A DNA stretch of 64,000 nucleotides from Streptomyces geranii (GCF_002954775.1 NZ_PJME01000034.1:1-64000); one strand, 5' to 3'. Counted from the stretch's first letter, positions 40,137 through 48,784 are shown. The notes: a model not told the origin generated them from the sequence alone. Numbers and translations are program-made.

Positions 40137-40823
40137 ATGCGACTGCTCCTGGTCGAGGACGACAACCATGTCGCCGCCGCGCTCTCCGCGGTCCTGGCGC
40201 GGCACGGGTTCGACGTCACCCACGCGCGCAGCGGCGAGGAGGCCCTCCAGGCGCTCGTCCCCGAGGGCAACGGCTTCGGCGTGGTGCTGCTCGACCTGGG
40301 CCTGCCCGACCAGGACGGCTACGAGGTCTGCGGCAAGATCCGCAAGCGCACCAGCACCCCGGTGATCATGGTCACCGCGCGCTCCGACGTCCGCTCCCGC
40401 ATCCACGGCCTCAACCTCGGCGCCGACGACTACGTGGTCAAGCCGTACGACACCGGTGAACTGCTCGCCCGTATCCACGCCGTCAGCCGGCGCAGCGTCC
40501 ACGAGGACGCGGGCGAGGCCGGGGAGAACGCGCTGCTCCTGGGGTCCCTTCGGATCGAGCTGTCCACCCGGCAGGTGCTGGTGGACGGGTCGGTGGTCCA
40601 GCTGACCCGCAAGGAGTTCGATCTGCTCGCCCTGCTCGCGCAGCGCCCGGGAGTGGTGTTCCGCCGCGAGCAGATCATCAGCGAGGTCTGGCGCACCAGC
40701 TGGGAGGGGACCGGCCGCACCCTGGAGGTGCATGTCGCCTCCCTGCGCGCCAAGTTGCGCATGCCGGCGCTGATCGAGACCGTGCGCGGCGTGGGCTACC
40801 GGCTCGTCGCCCCGGCGCGGTAG
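40137..40823 (+). CDS. gluR: Response regulator GluR (OmpR family)
   Basis: 228 residues. Receiver with 'LLLVEDDNHVA', phospho-acceptor Asp53 in 'LLDLGLPDQDG', 'MVTARSD' and 'VKPYDTGEL'; C-terminal OmpR winged helix ('LTRKEFDLLALLAQRPGVV', 'RTLEVHVASLRAKL', 'RGVGYRLV'). ATG after GAAGGAGG. Position opposite gluABCD and upstream of a kinase matches S. coelicolor GluR (SCO5778), which promotes gluABCD expression and affects antibiotic production. Confidence 0.88.
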   Translation: MRLLLVEDDNHVAAALSAVLARHGFDVTHARSGEEALQALVPEGNGFGVVLLDLGLPDQDGYEVCGKIRKRTSTPVIMVTARSDVRSRIHGLNLGADDYVVKPYDTGELLARIHAVSRRSVHEDAGEAGENALLLGSLRIELSTRQVLVDGSVVQLTRKEFDLLALLAQRPGVVFRREQIISEVWRTSWEGTGRTLEVHVASLRAKLRMPALIETVRGVGYRLVAPAR

Positions 40824-40838
40824 CGGGTACGAACAAGG

Positions 40839-42251
40839 GTGCGTACTCGTCTTCTCCCGCTGCTCATCGTCCTGATGGCGGCCGTGCTGCTCGCGCTCGG
40901 CATCCCGCTCGCCGTGAGCGTGGCCGCCGCCCAGCAGCAGACCGTGGTCGTCGACCGGATCGACGACACCGCGCGCTTCGCGGCGCTCGCCCAGTTCGTC
41001 ACCGACCGGCCCACCGGTTCCCGGGTCAAGGACATGCCCGCCGACGAGCGCCGCGAGACCCTCCAGCGGGAGCTGGAGAGCTACTACGACGTCTACGGCA
41101 TCCGTGCCGGTGTCTTCTACCGCAACGACGTCCCGATGGCCAACGCGCCGAACGACTGGTACCTGCCGGAAACGGGCGAGGTGCGCGACGCGTTCGCCGA
41201 AGCGCTCCTCTCGCGCCGCAGCCACGATCCGCAGCAGGTCTGGCCCTGGCAGCGCAACCGGCTCGTCGTCGCCTCGCCGGTCATCCGGGACGGCGACGTC
41301 GTGGCCGTCGTGGTCACCGACTCGCCCACCGGGCACATGCGTTCGCAGACACTGCACGGCTGGATCGTCATCGGCGTCGGCGAGATCGCCGCGATGCTGC
41401 TGGCCGTGGGGGCGGCCCTGCGGCTGACCGGGTGGGTGCTCAAACCCGTACGCGTGCTCGACGCCACCACGCACCACATCGCGACCGGCAGCCTGAAGTC
41501 CCGGGTCGCGGTGGCCGGCGGGCCGCCGGAACTCAGACGGCTGGCCCGGTCGTTCAACGAGATGGCGGACAACGTCGAGGACGTGCTGGAGCAGCAGCGC
41601 GCCTTCGTCGCCGACGCCTCGCACCAGCTGCGCAACCCGCTCTCGGCGCTGCTGCTGCGCATCGAACTGCTCGCACTCGAACTGCCGGAGGACAATGAGG
41701 AGATCGCCTCGGTCCGCACCGAGGGAAAGCGCCTGGCCGAGGTCCTGGACGACCTCCTCGACCTGGCGCTGGCCGAGCACGCCGAGGCGCACCTCGGACT
41801 CACCGACATCGGCGCGCTGACCGCCGAGCGCGTCGCCGCCTGGGCCCCGCTCGCCGAGGCCAAGGGCGTCCGCCTGGACGGCGACTGCCCGGCCACCACC
41901 GCGTGGGCCGACCCGGTCACGCTGTCCAGCGCCCTGGACGCGGTGATCGACAACGCGGTGAAGTTCACGCCCGCCGACGAACGCGTGCGGGTGTCGGTCG
42001 CGTCGAACGGCGGCACCTCGACGGTCGTCGTCACGGATGGCGGCCCGGGCCTCACCGACGAGGAACTCGCCCGGATCGGCGACCGATTCTGGCGCAGCGG
42101 CCGGCACCAGAACATCAAGGGCTCGGGCCTCGGCCTGTCCATCTCCCGGGTCCTGCTGGCGGCGGGCGGCGGCACGATCTCGTACGACCATCACGAACCG
42201 CACGGCCTCAAGGTGACCGTCCGGGTGCCCAGGTCGGGCCCGGCGGCCTGA
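40839..42251 (+). CDS. gluK: Sensor histidine kinase GluK
   Basis: 470 residues. Helix 1 'LLIVLMAAVLLALGIPLAVSV', an extracellular region of ~130 residues, helix 2 'WIVIGVGEIAAMLLAVGAAL', HAMP, HisKA with His262 in 'DASHQLRNPLSAL', HATPase ('DNAVKFTPADE', 'GSGLGLSIS'). In S. coelicolor glutamate is the direct signal of GluK. GTG start 15 bases after gluR; the ribosome site (AAGG) is weak and close. Only seven bases separate its stop from the convergent TAXI gene. Confidence 0.87.
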   Translation: MRTRLLPLLIVLMAAVLLALGIPLAVSVAAAQQQTVVVDRIDDTARFAALAQFVTDRPTGSRVKDMPADERRETLQRELESYYDVYGIRAGVFYRNDVPMANAPNDWYLPETGEVRDAFAEALLSRRSHDPQQVWPWQRNRLVVASPVIRDGDVVAVVVTDSPTGHMRSQTLHGWIVIGVGEIAAMLLAVGAALRLTGWVLKPVRVLDATTHHIATGSLKSRVAVAGGPPELRRLARSFNEMADNVEDVLEQQRAFVADASHQLRNPLSALLLRIELLALELPEDNEEIASVRTEGKRLAEVLDDLLDLALAEHAEAHLGLTDIGALTAERVAAWAPLAEAKGVRLDGDCPATTAWADPVTLSSALDAVIDNAVKFTPADERVRVSVASNGGTSTVVVTDGGPGLTDEELARIGDRFWRSGRHQNIKGSGLGLSISRVLLAAGGGTISYDHHEPHGLKVTVRVPRSGPAA

Positions 42252-42258
42252 GGGGGCC

Positions 42259-43257
42259 CTACGGCTTGACGGAGCGGTAGTAGCGCCGGGCGCCCTCGTG
42301 CAGGGCCAGGGGGTCGGTGTAGATGGCGGTCCGCAGGTCCACCAGCTGTGCCGAGTGGACGTGGGCGCCGATGCCGTCCCGGCTGTTGATCACCGACCGG
42401 GTCAGCCATTCCGTGAGCCTCGGGTCCATGTCCTCGCGGGTGATCAGCAGGTTGGACACCGCGATCGTGGCCACGGTCGAGCCGTCCTGGACGGTGGGGT
42501 AGGCCGACTCGGGCATGTTGGTGGCCCGGTAGTAGCGGGACGCGCCGCCCTTCTCGTGCAGCTTGGTGACCAGGTCCGTGCCGATCGGGACGAAGCGGAT
42601 GGGGAAGTCCTTCGCCAACTGCTCCAGACCGTTCGTCGGGAGCCCGCCCGACCAGAAGAAGGCGTCGATCTGGCCCTGCCGCAGCCGCCCGGGCCCGGTG
42701 TCGATGCCGTCGGCGAAGGGCTTGATGTCCTTGACCGGGTCGAGCCCCGCGGCGGCCAGCACCCGGTTCGCGATCAGCCGTACACCGGAGTTGTCCAGCC
42801 CTATGGCCACCCGCTTGCCCCGCAGATCCTCCACGGTCGAGATCTTGGAGTCGCGCGGTACGACAAGCTGCACATAGTCGTCGTAGAGCCGCGCGACGCC
42901 GCGCAGTGTGTCGGCGCCCCGCAGATTCCTCAGTTTGTACGTCTCCACCGCGTCGGCCGCCGCGATGGTGAAGTCGGCGTCGCCCGTGGCCACCCGCTCG
43001 ACGTTCTCCTGCGACCCCTGGCTGTTCAGCAGCCGCACGTCCAGCTTCGGCATGTCCTTGGCGAAGGCGGCGCTGAGCCGCGAGCCGTACTGCTGGTAGA
43101 CGCCCGCCGGGGTCCCGGTGCTGAACGTGATCGTGCCGTCCGGCGGCTCCTCGTCCAGCGGCAGCAGCCACCACAGCAGCAGTCCGAAGACCACGAAACC
43201 GGCGACCGAGCCCATGAGGGCCTGCCGCCTGCCGATCCGGGGGAGCACCTTGAGCAT
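42259..43257 (-). CDS. TAXI-family (TRAP-associated) solute receptor, membrane-anchored
   Basis: 332 residues. One N-terminal helix ('VAGFVVFGLLLWWLLPL') with no lipobox cysteine, then the TAXI receptor fold: 'TITFSTGTPAGVYQQYGSRLS' (in part), 'SQGSQENVERVATGDADFTIA' (in part), 'KRVAIGLDNSGVRLIANRVL', 'GQIDAFFWSGGLPT'. TAXI proteins normally feed a TRAP permease, and characterised ones bind glutamate or glutamine; no TRAP permease gene is near. Its place beside gluK suggests a role in glutamate sensing or capture (inference). Confidence 0.85.
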   Translation of the reverse strand: MLKVLPRIGRRQALMGSVAGFVVFGLLLWWLLPLDEEPPDGTITFSTGTPAGVYQQYGSRLSAAFAKDMPKLDVRLLNSQGSQENVERVATGDADFTIAAADAVETYKLRNLRGADTLRGVARLYDDYVQLVVPRDSKISTVEDLRGKRVAIGLDNSGVRLIANRVLAAAGLDPVKDIKPFADGIDTGPGRLRQGQIDAFFWSGGLPTNGLEQLAKDFPIRFVPIGTDLVTKLHEKGGASRYYRATNMPESAYPTVQDGSTVATIAVSNLLITREDMDPRLTEWLTRSVINSRDGIGAHVHSAQLVDLRTAIYTDPLALHEGARRYYRSVKP

Positions 43258-43328
43258 GCGCGCGATCCTGCCAGTACGGCCCTGGTGCTGGCCAGGGGAG
43301 CGGCCCCGGAGGCCCGCCGCGAGATCGC

Positions 43329-43334
43329 TAGAGT
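43329..43334 (+). promoter_or_regulatory. Possible leaderless -10 of the MazG-like gene
   Basis: TAGAGT ends six bases before the ATG at 43341; no ribosome site is visible. Confidence 0.45.
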
Positions 43335-43340
43335 CGCCGC

Positions 43341-43763
43341 ATGCGCCCCGCTCACGCCTCCGCCACGTCCCCCGCCGACCTCGTCCGGGAGTTCCACCTC
43401 GCCTTCGGCCTCGACGCCCGCAGCACGCCGGCCGAGGTCTCCCCCGAGCTGGCGGCGCACCGCGGCGAACTGCTCGCGGAGGAGGCCGCGGAGGTCGCCG
43501 AGGTGGCCGTCACGGGCCCGCTGGACCGGCTGGCGCACGAGCTGGCCGATGTCGTGTACGTCGCCTACGGCACCGCCCTGGTCCACGGCATCGACCTCGA
43601 CGCGGTGATCGCGGAGATCCACCGCGCCAACATGACGAAGCTGGGCCCCGACGGCCTGGTCGCCCGCAGGGCCGACGGCAAGGTGCTCAAGGGCGACCAC
43701 TACCGCGCCCCCGACGTGGCGGCCGTCCTGCGCCGCCAGGGCTGGGACACGGGCGAGCGGTAA
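43341..43763 (+). CDS. MazG-like nucleotide pyrophosphohydrolase
   Basis: 140 residues. The all-alpha NTP pyrophosphatase motif appears as 'EEAAEVAEVAV' and 'HELADVVYVAYGTAL' (ExxE...ExxD), followed by 'ANMTKLGPDGLVARRADGKVLKG' (in part), typical of MazG-like/phage HNH-associated homologues. Likely hydrolyses damaged or excess NTPs. It lies 40 bases upstream of miaB on the same strand. Confidence 0.85.
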   Translation: MRPAHASATSPADLVREFHLAFGLDARSTPAEVSPELAAHRGELLAEEAAEVAEVAVTGPLDRLAHELADVVYVAYGTALVHGIDLDAVIAEIHRANMTKLGPDGLVARRADGKVLKGDHYRAPDVAAVLRRQGWDTGER

Positions 43764-43791
43764 CCCGTACGGCCCAGCTCCACGCACCGCC

Positions 43792-43797
43792 TACCCT
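43792..43797 (+). promoter_or_regulatory. Possible leaderless -10 of miaB
   Basis: TACCCT ends six bases before the ATG at 43804; no Shine-Dalgarno sequence. Confidence 0.4.
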
Positions 43798-43803
43798 TGT
43801 CGC

Positions 43804-45321
43804 ATGAGCAGCAGTGACCGGAGCGGGGCCGTGGACGTCAAGACCTATGAAGTGCGCACCTACGGGTGCCAGATGAACGTCCACGATTCCGAGCGATTGT
43901 CCGGTCTGCTCGAAAACGCCGGTTATGTTCGTGCGCCCAAGGACGCCGACGGCGACGCGGACGTCGTCGTCTTCAACACCTGCGCCGTGCGCGAGAACGC
44001 CGATAACCGGCTCTACGGCAACCTCGGGCGGCTCGCCCCGATGAAGACCAAGCGCCCTGGGATGCAGATCGCGGTGGGCGGCTGCCTCGCGCAGAAGGAC
44101 CGCGACACCATCGTGAAGAAGGCGCCCTGGGTGGACGTCGTCTTCGGCACGCACAACATCGGCAAGCTGCCCGTCCTGCTGGAACGCGCGCGCGTGCAGG
44201 AAGAGGCGCAGGTCGAGATCGCCGAGTCGCTGGAGGCGTTTCCGTCGACGCTGCCGACCCGGCGCGAGAGCGCGTACGCGGCCTGGGTGTCGATCTCCGT
44301 CGGCTGCAACAACACGTGCACCTTCTGCATCGTCCCGGCCCTGCGCGGCAAGGAGAAGGACCGCCGTACCGGCGACATCCTCGCCGAGATCGAGGCGCTG
44401 GTCGCCGAGGGCGTCTCCGAGATCACCCTGCTCGGCCAGAACGTCAACGCGTACGGCGCCGACATCGGCGACCGCGAGGCGTTCGGCAAGCTGCTGCGGG
44501 CCTGCGGGAAGATCGACGGCCTGGAGCGCGTGCGCTTCACCTCCCCGCACCCGCGCGACTTCACCGACGACGTCATCGCCGCCATGGCCGAGACACCGAA
44601 CGTGATGCCGCAGCTCCACATGCCCATGCAGTCCGGCTCGGACACGATCCTCAAGGCGATGCGCCGCTCGTACCGCCAGGAGCGCTACCTGGGGATCATC
44701 GAGAAGGTGCGGGCGGCCATCCCGCACGCGGCGATCACCACCGACATCATCGTCGGCTTCCCCGGGGAGACCGAGGAGGACTTCGAACAGACGATGCACG
44801 CGGTGCGCGAGGCGCGGTTCGCACAGGCGTTCACCTTCCAGTACTCCAAGCGGCCCGGCACGCCCGCCGCCACCATGGAGAACCAGATCCCCAAGGAGGT
44901 CGTCCAGGCGCGCTACCTGCGTCTCGCCGCGCTCCAGGAGGAGATCTCCTGGGACGAGAACAAGAAGCAGATCGGCCGCACCCTGGAGCTGATGGTCGCC
45001 GAGGGCGAGGGCCGCAAGGACGGCGCCACCCACCGCCTCTCCGGCCGCGCCCCCGACAACCGGCTGGTCCACTTCACCAAACCGGACACCTCGGTGCGTC
45101 CCGGGGACGTCGTCACGGTCGAGATCACCTACGCCGCCCCGCACCACCTCCTCGCCGAGGGCGCCGTCCTCGACGTGCGCCCCACGCGCGCGGGCGACGC
45201 CTGGGAGAAGCGCACCACCGCGGAGGCCGCGAAGCCCGCGGGCGTGCTGCTCGGCCTGCCGAAGATCGGCGTTCCCGCGCCGCTTCCGGCGGCCACGGGA
45301 AGCGGCTGCGGCTGCGACTAA
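43804..45321 (+). CDS. miaB: tRNA-2-methylthio-N6-dimethylallyladenosine synthase MiaB
   Basis: 505 residues. UPF0004 domain cysteines in 'TYGCQMNVHDSERL', 'NTCAVRENADN' and 'GGCLAQKD'; radical-SAM CxxxCxxC in 'GCNNTCTFCIVP'; C-terminal TRAM domain. 'QMNVHDSE' distinguishes MiaB from RimO. It adds the methylthio group at A37 of tRNAs after MiaA has prenylated it; miaA is at 47.2 kb. The C-terminus adds 'GSGCGCD', a short Cys-Gly tail. Confidence 0.94.
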   Translation: MSSSDRSGAVDVKTYEVRTYGCQMNVHDSERLSGLLENAGYVRAPKDADGDADVVVFNTCAVRENADNRLYGNLGRLAPMKTKRPGMQIAVGGCLAQKDRDTIVKKAPWVDVVFGTHNIGKLPVLLERARVQEEAQVEIAESLEAFPSTLPTRRESAYAAWVSISVGCNNTCTFCIVPALRGKEKDRRTGDILAEIEALVAEGVSEITLLGQNVNAYGADIGDREAFGKLLRACGKIDGLERVRFTSPHPRDFTDDVIAAMAETPNVMPQLHMPMQSGSDTILKAMRRSYRQERYLGIIEKVRAAIPHAAITTDIIVGFPGETEEDFEQTMHAVREARFAQAFTFQYSKRPGTPAATMENQIPKEVVQARYLRLAALQEEISWDENKKQIGRTLELMVAEGEGRKDGATHRLSGRAPDNRLVHFTKPDTSVRPGDVVTVEITYAAPHHLLAEGAVLDVRPTRAGDAWEKRTTAEAAKPAGVLLGLPKIGVPAPLPAATGSGCGCD

Positions 45322-45357
45322 CGTCCTGGCACAATACGGACAGGGAAGGAGCCGTAC

Positions 45358-45627
45358 ATGCTGCCGTACAGCGTCGCTTTCACCGAGCAGGCCGCCAAAG
45401 TGCGCGACAGCCTGACCGCCGACCGGCGCGACCTGCTGGAGCGCGGCCTGGCCATACTGGCGACCGATCCGCGGCACAAGCTCTCCCACTCCGTCCTCGG
45501 CGACGAGTCCACCCGCGGGCTCGCCCTCTCGCGCAATCTCTTCATCGAGTACGTGATCACCGAGGGCAAGCTCGTGGTCCTCGTACTGACGGTCATCGAC
45601 CTGACGGACGTCCTCTTCGAGGAGTGA
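45358..45627 (+). CDS. RelE/ParE-like small protein, no partner antitoxin
   Basis: 89 residues with ParE/RelE-type pattern: 'SVAFTEQAAKVRDSL', 'RRDLLERGLAILATDPR', 'GLALSRNLFIEYVI', 'LVVLVLTVIDLTD'. ATG follows GAAGGAG at seven bases. No antitoxin gene lies next to it; it is tucked 36 bases after miaB. It may be a harmless core relative rather than a toxin. Confidence 0.75.
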   Translation: MLPYSVAFTEQAAKVRDSLTADRRDLLERGLAILATDPRHKLSHSVLGDESTRGLALSRNLFIEYVITEGKLVVLVLTVIDLTDVLFEE

Positions 45628-45648
45628 CACCGGGCCGCCCTCCGGGGT

Positions 45649-45654
45649 TACGCT
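45649..45654 (+). promoter_or_regulatory. Possible leaderless -10 of the extradiol-dioxygenase-like gene
   Basis: TACGCT ends seven bases before the ATG at 45662; no ribosome site. Confidence 0.4.
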
Positions 45655-45661
45655 GCCGATC

Positions 45662-46372
45662 ATGCTCGTCGCCGCCGCAGTCTGCCCCTGCCCGCCCCTC
45701 CTCGTGCCCGACGTGGCCGCGGGCGCCGCTCCCGAACTGGACGCCGCCCGCACCGCCTGCACAGACGCGCTGGGCCTCCTCGCGGCCTCCCGCCCCGACC
45801 GCCTGCTCGTCGTCGGCCCCGCCGATCAGGACGGCCATGGACCGCACCCGGCGGGCACGCGGGGCACCTTCCGCGGCTACGGCGTCGACCTCGACGTACA
45901 CCTGGGCACGGGACCGGCACCGGCGGACCGGCGGCTGCCGTCGGCGCTCGCCGTCGCCGCGTGGCTGCTGGAGCGGACCGGCTGGTCCGTGGCACCCGTC
46001 GAAGGCCTGGGCGTCGAGGAGTCGCTGGCGGCCGGGCGGTGCGTCGAGGCCGGGCGGGAGATCGGCGGGCGGCCGGAGCGGGTGGCCCTGCTGGTGATGG
46101 GCGACGCCAGCGCGTGCCGGACGCTCAAGGCGCCGGGGTACTTCGACGAGCGGGCGGCCGGCTTCGACGAGGAGGCCGGCCGGGCCCTGGGTACGGCGGA
46201 CGTGGCCGCGCTCAAGGCGCTGGACGCGGAACTGGCGTACGAACTGAAGGCATCGGGCCGGGCCCCCTGGCAGGTCCTCGCGGGCGCGGCCGAGGACGCC
46301 GGCCTCGCCGGCACGACGCTGTACGAGGACGCGCCGTACGGCGTGGGGTACGTGGTCGCGGCCTGGTCCTAG
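45662..46372 (+). CDS. Class III extradiol ring-cleavage dioxygenase subunit B-like protein
   Basis: 236 residues. 'AAAVCPCPPLLVPDVA' at the N-terminus and 'ALLVMGDASACRTLKAPGYFDERA' (in part) resemble the LigB-like core found in many actinobacteria next to miaA/miaB. The usual metal-binding His of LigB are not obvious ('VCPCPP' replaces 'HPP'), so ring cleavage is doubtful. Function unknown. Confidence 0.78.
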   Translation: MLVAAAVCPCPPLLVPDVAAGAAPELDAARTACTDALGLLAASRPDRLLVVGPADQDGHGPHPAGTRGTFRGYGVDLDVHLGTGPAPADRRLPSALAVAAWLLERTGWSVAPVEGLGVEESLAAGRCVEAGREIGGRPERVALLVMGDASACRTLKAPGYFDERAAGFDEEAGRALGTADVAALKALDAELAYELKASGRAPWQVLAGAAEDAGLAGTTLYEDAPYGVGYVVAAWS

Positions 46373-46381
46373 GCCATGACA

Positions 46382-46422
46382 CGGCGGACGGCCGGGAGCG
46401 GCTGCTCCGCGGCCGTCCGCCG
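46382..46422. terminator. Bidirectional terminator
   Basis: Perfect 13-base arms CGGCGGACGGCCG (46382-46394) and CGGCCGTCCGCCG (46410-46422) between convergent genes ending at 46372 and 46452. Confidence 0.7.
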
Positions 46423-46451
46423 ATGTGTTGTGACGGTGCTTCTGGTACCGG

Positions 46452-46727
46452 TCAGGAAGCCGGGGGCGGGGTGCCCGGCGGTGGCGTGAACGTGTCGTCC
46501 GGGGTGTCGCCGTCGCCGTCCTTGTGCGCGAGACGGTCCACGGCGCCCTTCGCCTTGCCGGTGCCCGTATGGATCTTGTCGCTGTACTTGCCCCTGGTCT
46601 TCTCGTCGACCACCTTGGCGGCCTTGTCGAGACCCCGCTCGATCTTGTCCCCGTGCTGCTGCGCGAGGTCCGAGACCTTGTCCTTGGCCGGGGTGAGCTT
46701 CGCCTTCAAATTGTCCAGCAGACCCAT
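46452..46727 (-). CDS. Rv0909-family antitoxin-like protein
   Basis: 91 residues, 'MGLLDNLKAKLTPAKDKVSDL', 'GDKIERGLDKAAKVVDEKTRGKY', 'DRLAHKDGDG' (each in part). Matches the small helical family annotated as antitoxin from M. tuberculosis Rv0909. No SRPBCC-type toxin (Rv0910-like) lies beside it. ATG has GGGAAGG upstream. A 23-base gap separates it from the gene before it in the operon. Confidence 0.75.
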   Translation of the reverse strand: MGLLDNLKAKLTPAKDKVSDLAQQHGDKIERGLDKAAKVVDEKTRGKYSDKIHTGTGKAKGAVDRLAHKDGDGDTPDDTFTPPPGTPPPAS

Positions 46728-46750
46728 GGTTCGCCTTCCCTCGCGGGCCG

Positions 46751-47026
46751 TTACCTGCGGGCGCCCTCACCGGCCTCGCTGTCGGCGGCCTCCTCGGCGG
46801 ACTGCTGCTTGGGGATCTCGACGCCCTCGGTGGCGGCCACGGCCACGGTTTCCGGCTTCGCCGCCGTGCTCTCCGTCCCGGCACCGCCGCCGGCCTCGGG
46901 CGACCCCTTCGCCGCTTCCGTCTCCTCCGCCGCGGACCCGTCCGTCACGGCGACGGACTGCTCCTCGGCGGCCGACGCCTCCTCCGCGGTCTTCGACCGT
47001 CCGAGAAGCCGTGCAAAAACACCCAT
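46751..47026 (-). CDS. Small Ala/Glu-rich protein
   Basis: 91 residues starting 'MGVFARLLGRSKTAEEAS', after GGAGTGG. The rest is disordered Ala/Glu/Thr/Ser sequence. Basic amphipathic N-terminus could touch the membrane. Conserved-looking in Streptomyces (sometimes labelled 'gliding motility protein' without evidence). Upstream of and probably cotranscribed with the Rv0909-like gene. Confidence 0.6.
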   Translation of the reverse strand: MGVFARLLGRSKTAEEASAAEEQSVAVTDGSAAEETEAAKGSPEAGGGAGTESTAAKPETVAVAATEGVEIPKQQSAEEAADSEAGEGARR

Positions 47027-47207
47027 ATCCACTCCATACGTTACTCGTGCGGACGAAATCCCGCGTCGCCCGGTGCGTCCGTTTGCGTCGCCCCCGCTGC
47101 GGCCTGCCGAAACCGGCGGCGCCAACCTCGCAACTGGCAACGACCCCGGACCCCCGCCGTCACGTAACTCGTTCGAGGAGGGGTTGCGGGTTTGGGAGAC
47201 TGGGACG

Positions 47208-48146
47208 GTGAGCAGCGCACCTTCCAACCCCCGAGTCATCGCCGTCGTCGGCCCCACCGCGGCCGGAAAGTCCGATCTGGGCGTTTTTCTGGCTCAGCGT
47301 CTCGGCGGGGAGGTCGTCAATGCCGACTCGATGCAGCTCTACCGAGGGATGGACATCGGTACCGCCAAGCTGACGCCCGAGGAACGCGGGGGTGTCCCGC
47401 ACCACCTCCTGGACATCTGGGACGTGACCGTCGCCGCCAGCGTCGCCGAGTACCAGCGCCTCGCCCGCGAGCGGATCGACGCCCTGCTCGCCGAGGGCCG
47501 CTGGCCGGTCCTGGTCGGCGGCTCCGGCCTGTACGTCCGGGGCGCCGTCGACAAGATGGAATTCCCCGGCACCGACCCCGAGGTCAGGGCCCGCCTGGAG
47601 GAGGAGCTGGCCCTGCGCGGCTCCGGCGCCCTGCACGCCCGGCTGGCCGCCGCCGACCCCGAGGCCGGGCTGGCGATCCTGCCCAGCAACGGCCGCCGGA
47701 TCGTCCGGGCCCTGGAGGTCATCGAGATCACCGGCAAGCCCTTCACCGCCAACCTGCCGGGCCACGACTCCGTGTACGACACCGTCCAGATCGGCGTCGA
47801 CGTGTCCCGCCCCGAGCTGGACGAGCGGATCGCCCGCCGGGTCGACCGGATGTGGGCGGCGGGGCTCGTGGACGAGGTGCGCGCGCTGGAGGCGCACGGT
47901 CTGCGCCGGGGGCTCACGGCATCGCGCGCGCTGGGCTACCAGCAGGTGCTCGCGGCGCTCGCGGGGGAGTGCGGCGAGGACGACGCGCGCGCGGAGACCG
48001 TGCGTGCCACCAAGCGCTTCGCGCGCCGTCAGGATTCATGGTTCAGGCGCGATCCCCGGGTGCACTGGTTGAGTGGGGCTGCGGCGGATCTCACAGAACT
48101 TCCGCACCTCGCACTGGCGTTGGTCGAACGACCGGTCACAGCCTGA
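47208..48146 (+). CDS. miaA: tRNA dimethylallyltransferase MiaA
   Basis: 312 residues; prenylates A37 of tRNAs, the step before MiaB. P-loop 'VVGPTAAGKSDLG', 'VNADSMQLYRGMDIGTAK' (substrate Asp/Gln), 'HLLDIWDV', 'VGGSGLYVRG', 'SNGRRIVRALEV', 'ASRALGYQQVL', 'TKRFARRQDSWFRRD'. The GTG at 47208 ('VSSAPSNPRVIAVVG') follows GGGAGACTGGG; upstream in-frame sequence is unlike MiaA. Confidence 0.94.
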   Translation: MSSAPSNPRVIAVVGPTAAGKSDLGVFLAQRLGGEVVNADSMQLYRGMDIGTAKLTPEERGGVPHHLLDIWDVTVAASVAEYQRLARERIDALLAEGRWPVLVGGSGLYVRGAVDKMEFPGTDPEVRARLEEELALRGSGALHARLAAADPEAGLAILPSNGRRIVRALEVIEITGKPFTANLPGHDSVYDTVQIGVDVSRPELDERIARRVDRMWAAGLVDEVRALEAHGLRRGLTASRALGYQQVLAALAGECGEDDARAETVRATKRFARRQDSWFRRDPRVHWLSGAAADLTELPHLALALVERPVTA

Positions 48147-48254
48147 TCACGTCATGGCATCGGGACGCTCCGGCCGTCATCCAGGCCTCCGGCGCCGTGC
48201 CATCATCGAGCTTCGATCGACCAAGTGGAGTCCGAGTTGGGAGGGCGCGTGGCG

Positions 48255-48746
48255 ATGGAGGCCGGCCCTCGCGACACCGCACAAGGCGCGGGACACGTCA
48301 CCGGAGACGGTGGCGAAACGGAACAGGGCGAGGACCGTCTGAGCCCGGACGGGCCCGACGACACACAGGGCGGCGTGACCGCCGACGGACCCGGACCGGA
48401 CGAGATGTTCCTCGGCCCCGAGGTCGAGGTCGAACTGCGCCCGCAGCGTCGGCTGCGCATCTGGCAGCTCGCCCCGATCGTGGTCCTGGCCGCCGTCGGC
48501 TCCCTGATGTTCGCCTTCCCGCTGGCCTTCGACTTCGGCGACAGCGGAGCGGTCATCGCCATGCTGGGGCTGCTCATCTGCTCCTGCGCGGCGGGCTGGG
48601 GCATGATGGCCGCGCGCCGGGTCGGGTACACGGCGCCTGGGCTGGGTGACGGCCGTCGGCGGGGCTGGTGGATCGTCCTGGCCTACGTCGTGACGGTGAC
48701 CGTGGTGATCGGGCTCGCCGTGTGGCGCGTGGCCCGGCTCCGCTAG
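48255..48746 (+). CDS. Small membrane protein of unknown function
   Basis: 163 residues. A disordered acidic N-terminus (~65 residues, Gly/Asp/Glu) is followed by three hydrophobic segments ('IVVLAAVGSLMFAFPLAF', 'VIAMLGLLICSCAAGWGMMA', 'WIVLAYVVTVTVVIGLAVW'). No family recognised. ATG at 48255 lies nine bases after GGAGGG; a GTG at 48249 is too close. Between miaA and dapF. Confidence 0.72.
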   Translation: MEAGPRDTAQGAGHVTGDGGETEQGEDRLSPDGPDDTQGGVTADGPGPDEMFLGPEVEVELRPQRRLRIWQLAPIVVLAAVGSLMFAFPLAFDFGDSGAVIAMLGLLICSCAAGWGMMAARRVGYTAPGLGDGRRRGWWIVLAYVVTVTVVIGLAVWRVARLR

Positions 48747-48772
48747 CCGCTCAAGGTGTCGTACCCACCCCG

Positions 48773-48778
48773 TACGAT
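48773..48778 (+). promoter_or_regulatory. Possible leaderless -10 of dapF
   Basis: TACGAT ends six bases before the ATG at 48785. The GAGGA touching the ATG is too close to act as a ribosome site. Confidence 0.45.
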
Positions 48779-48784
48779 CGAGGA

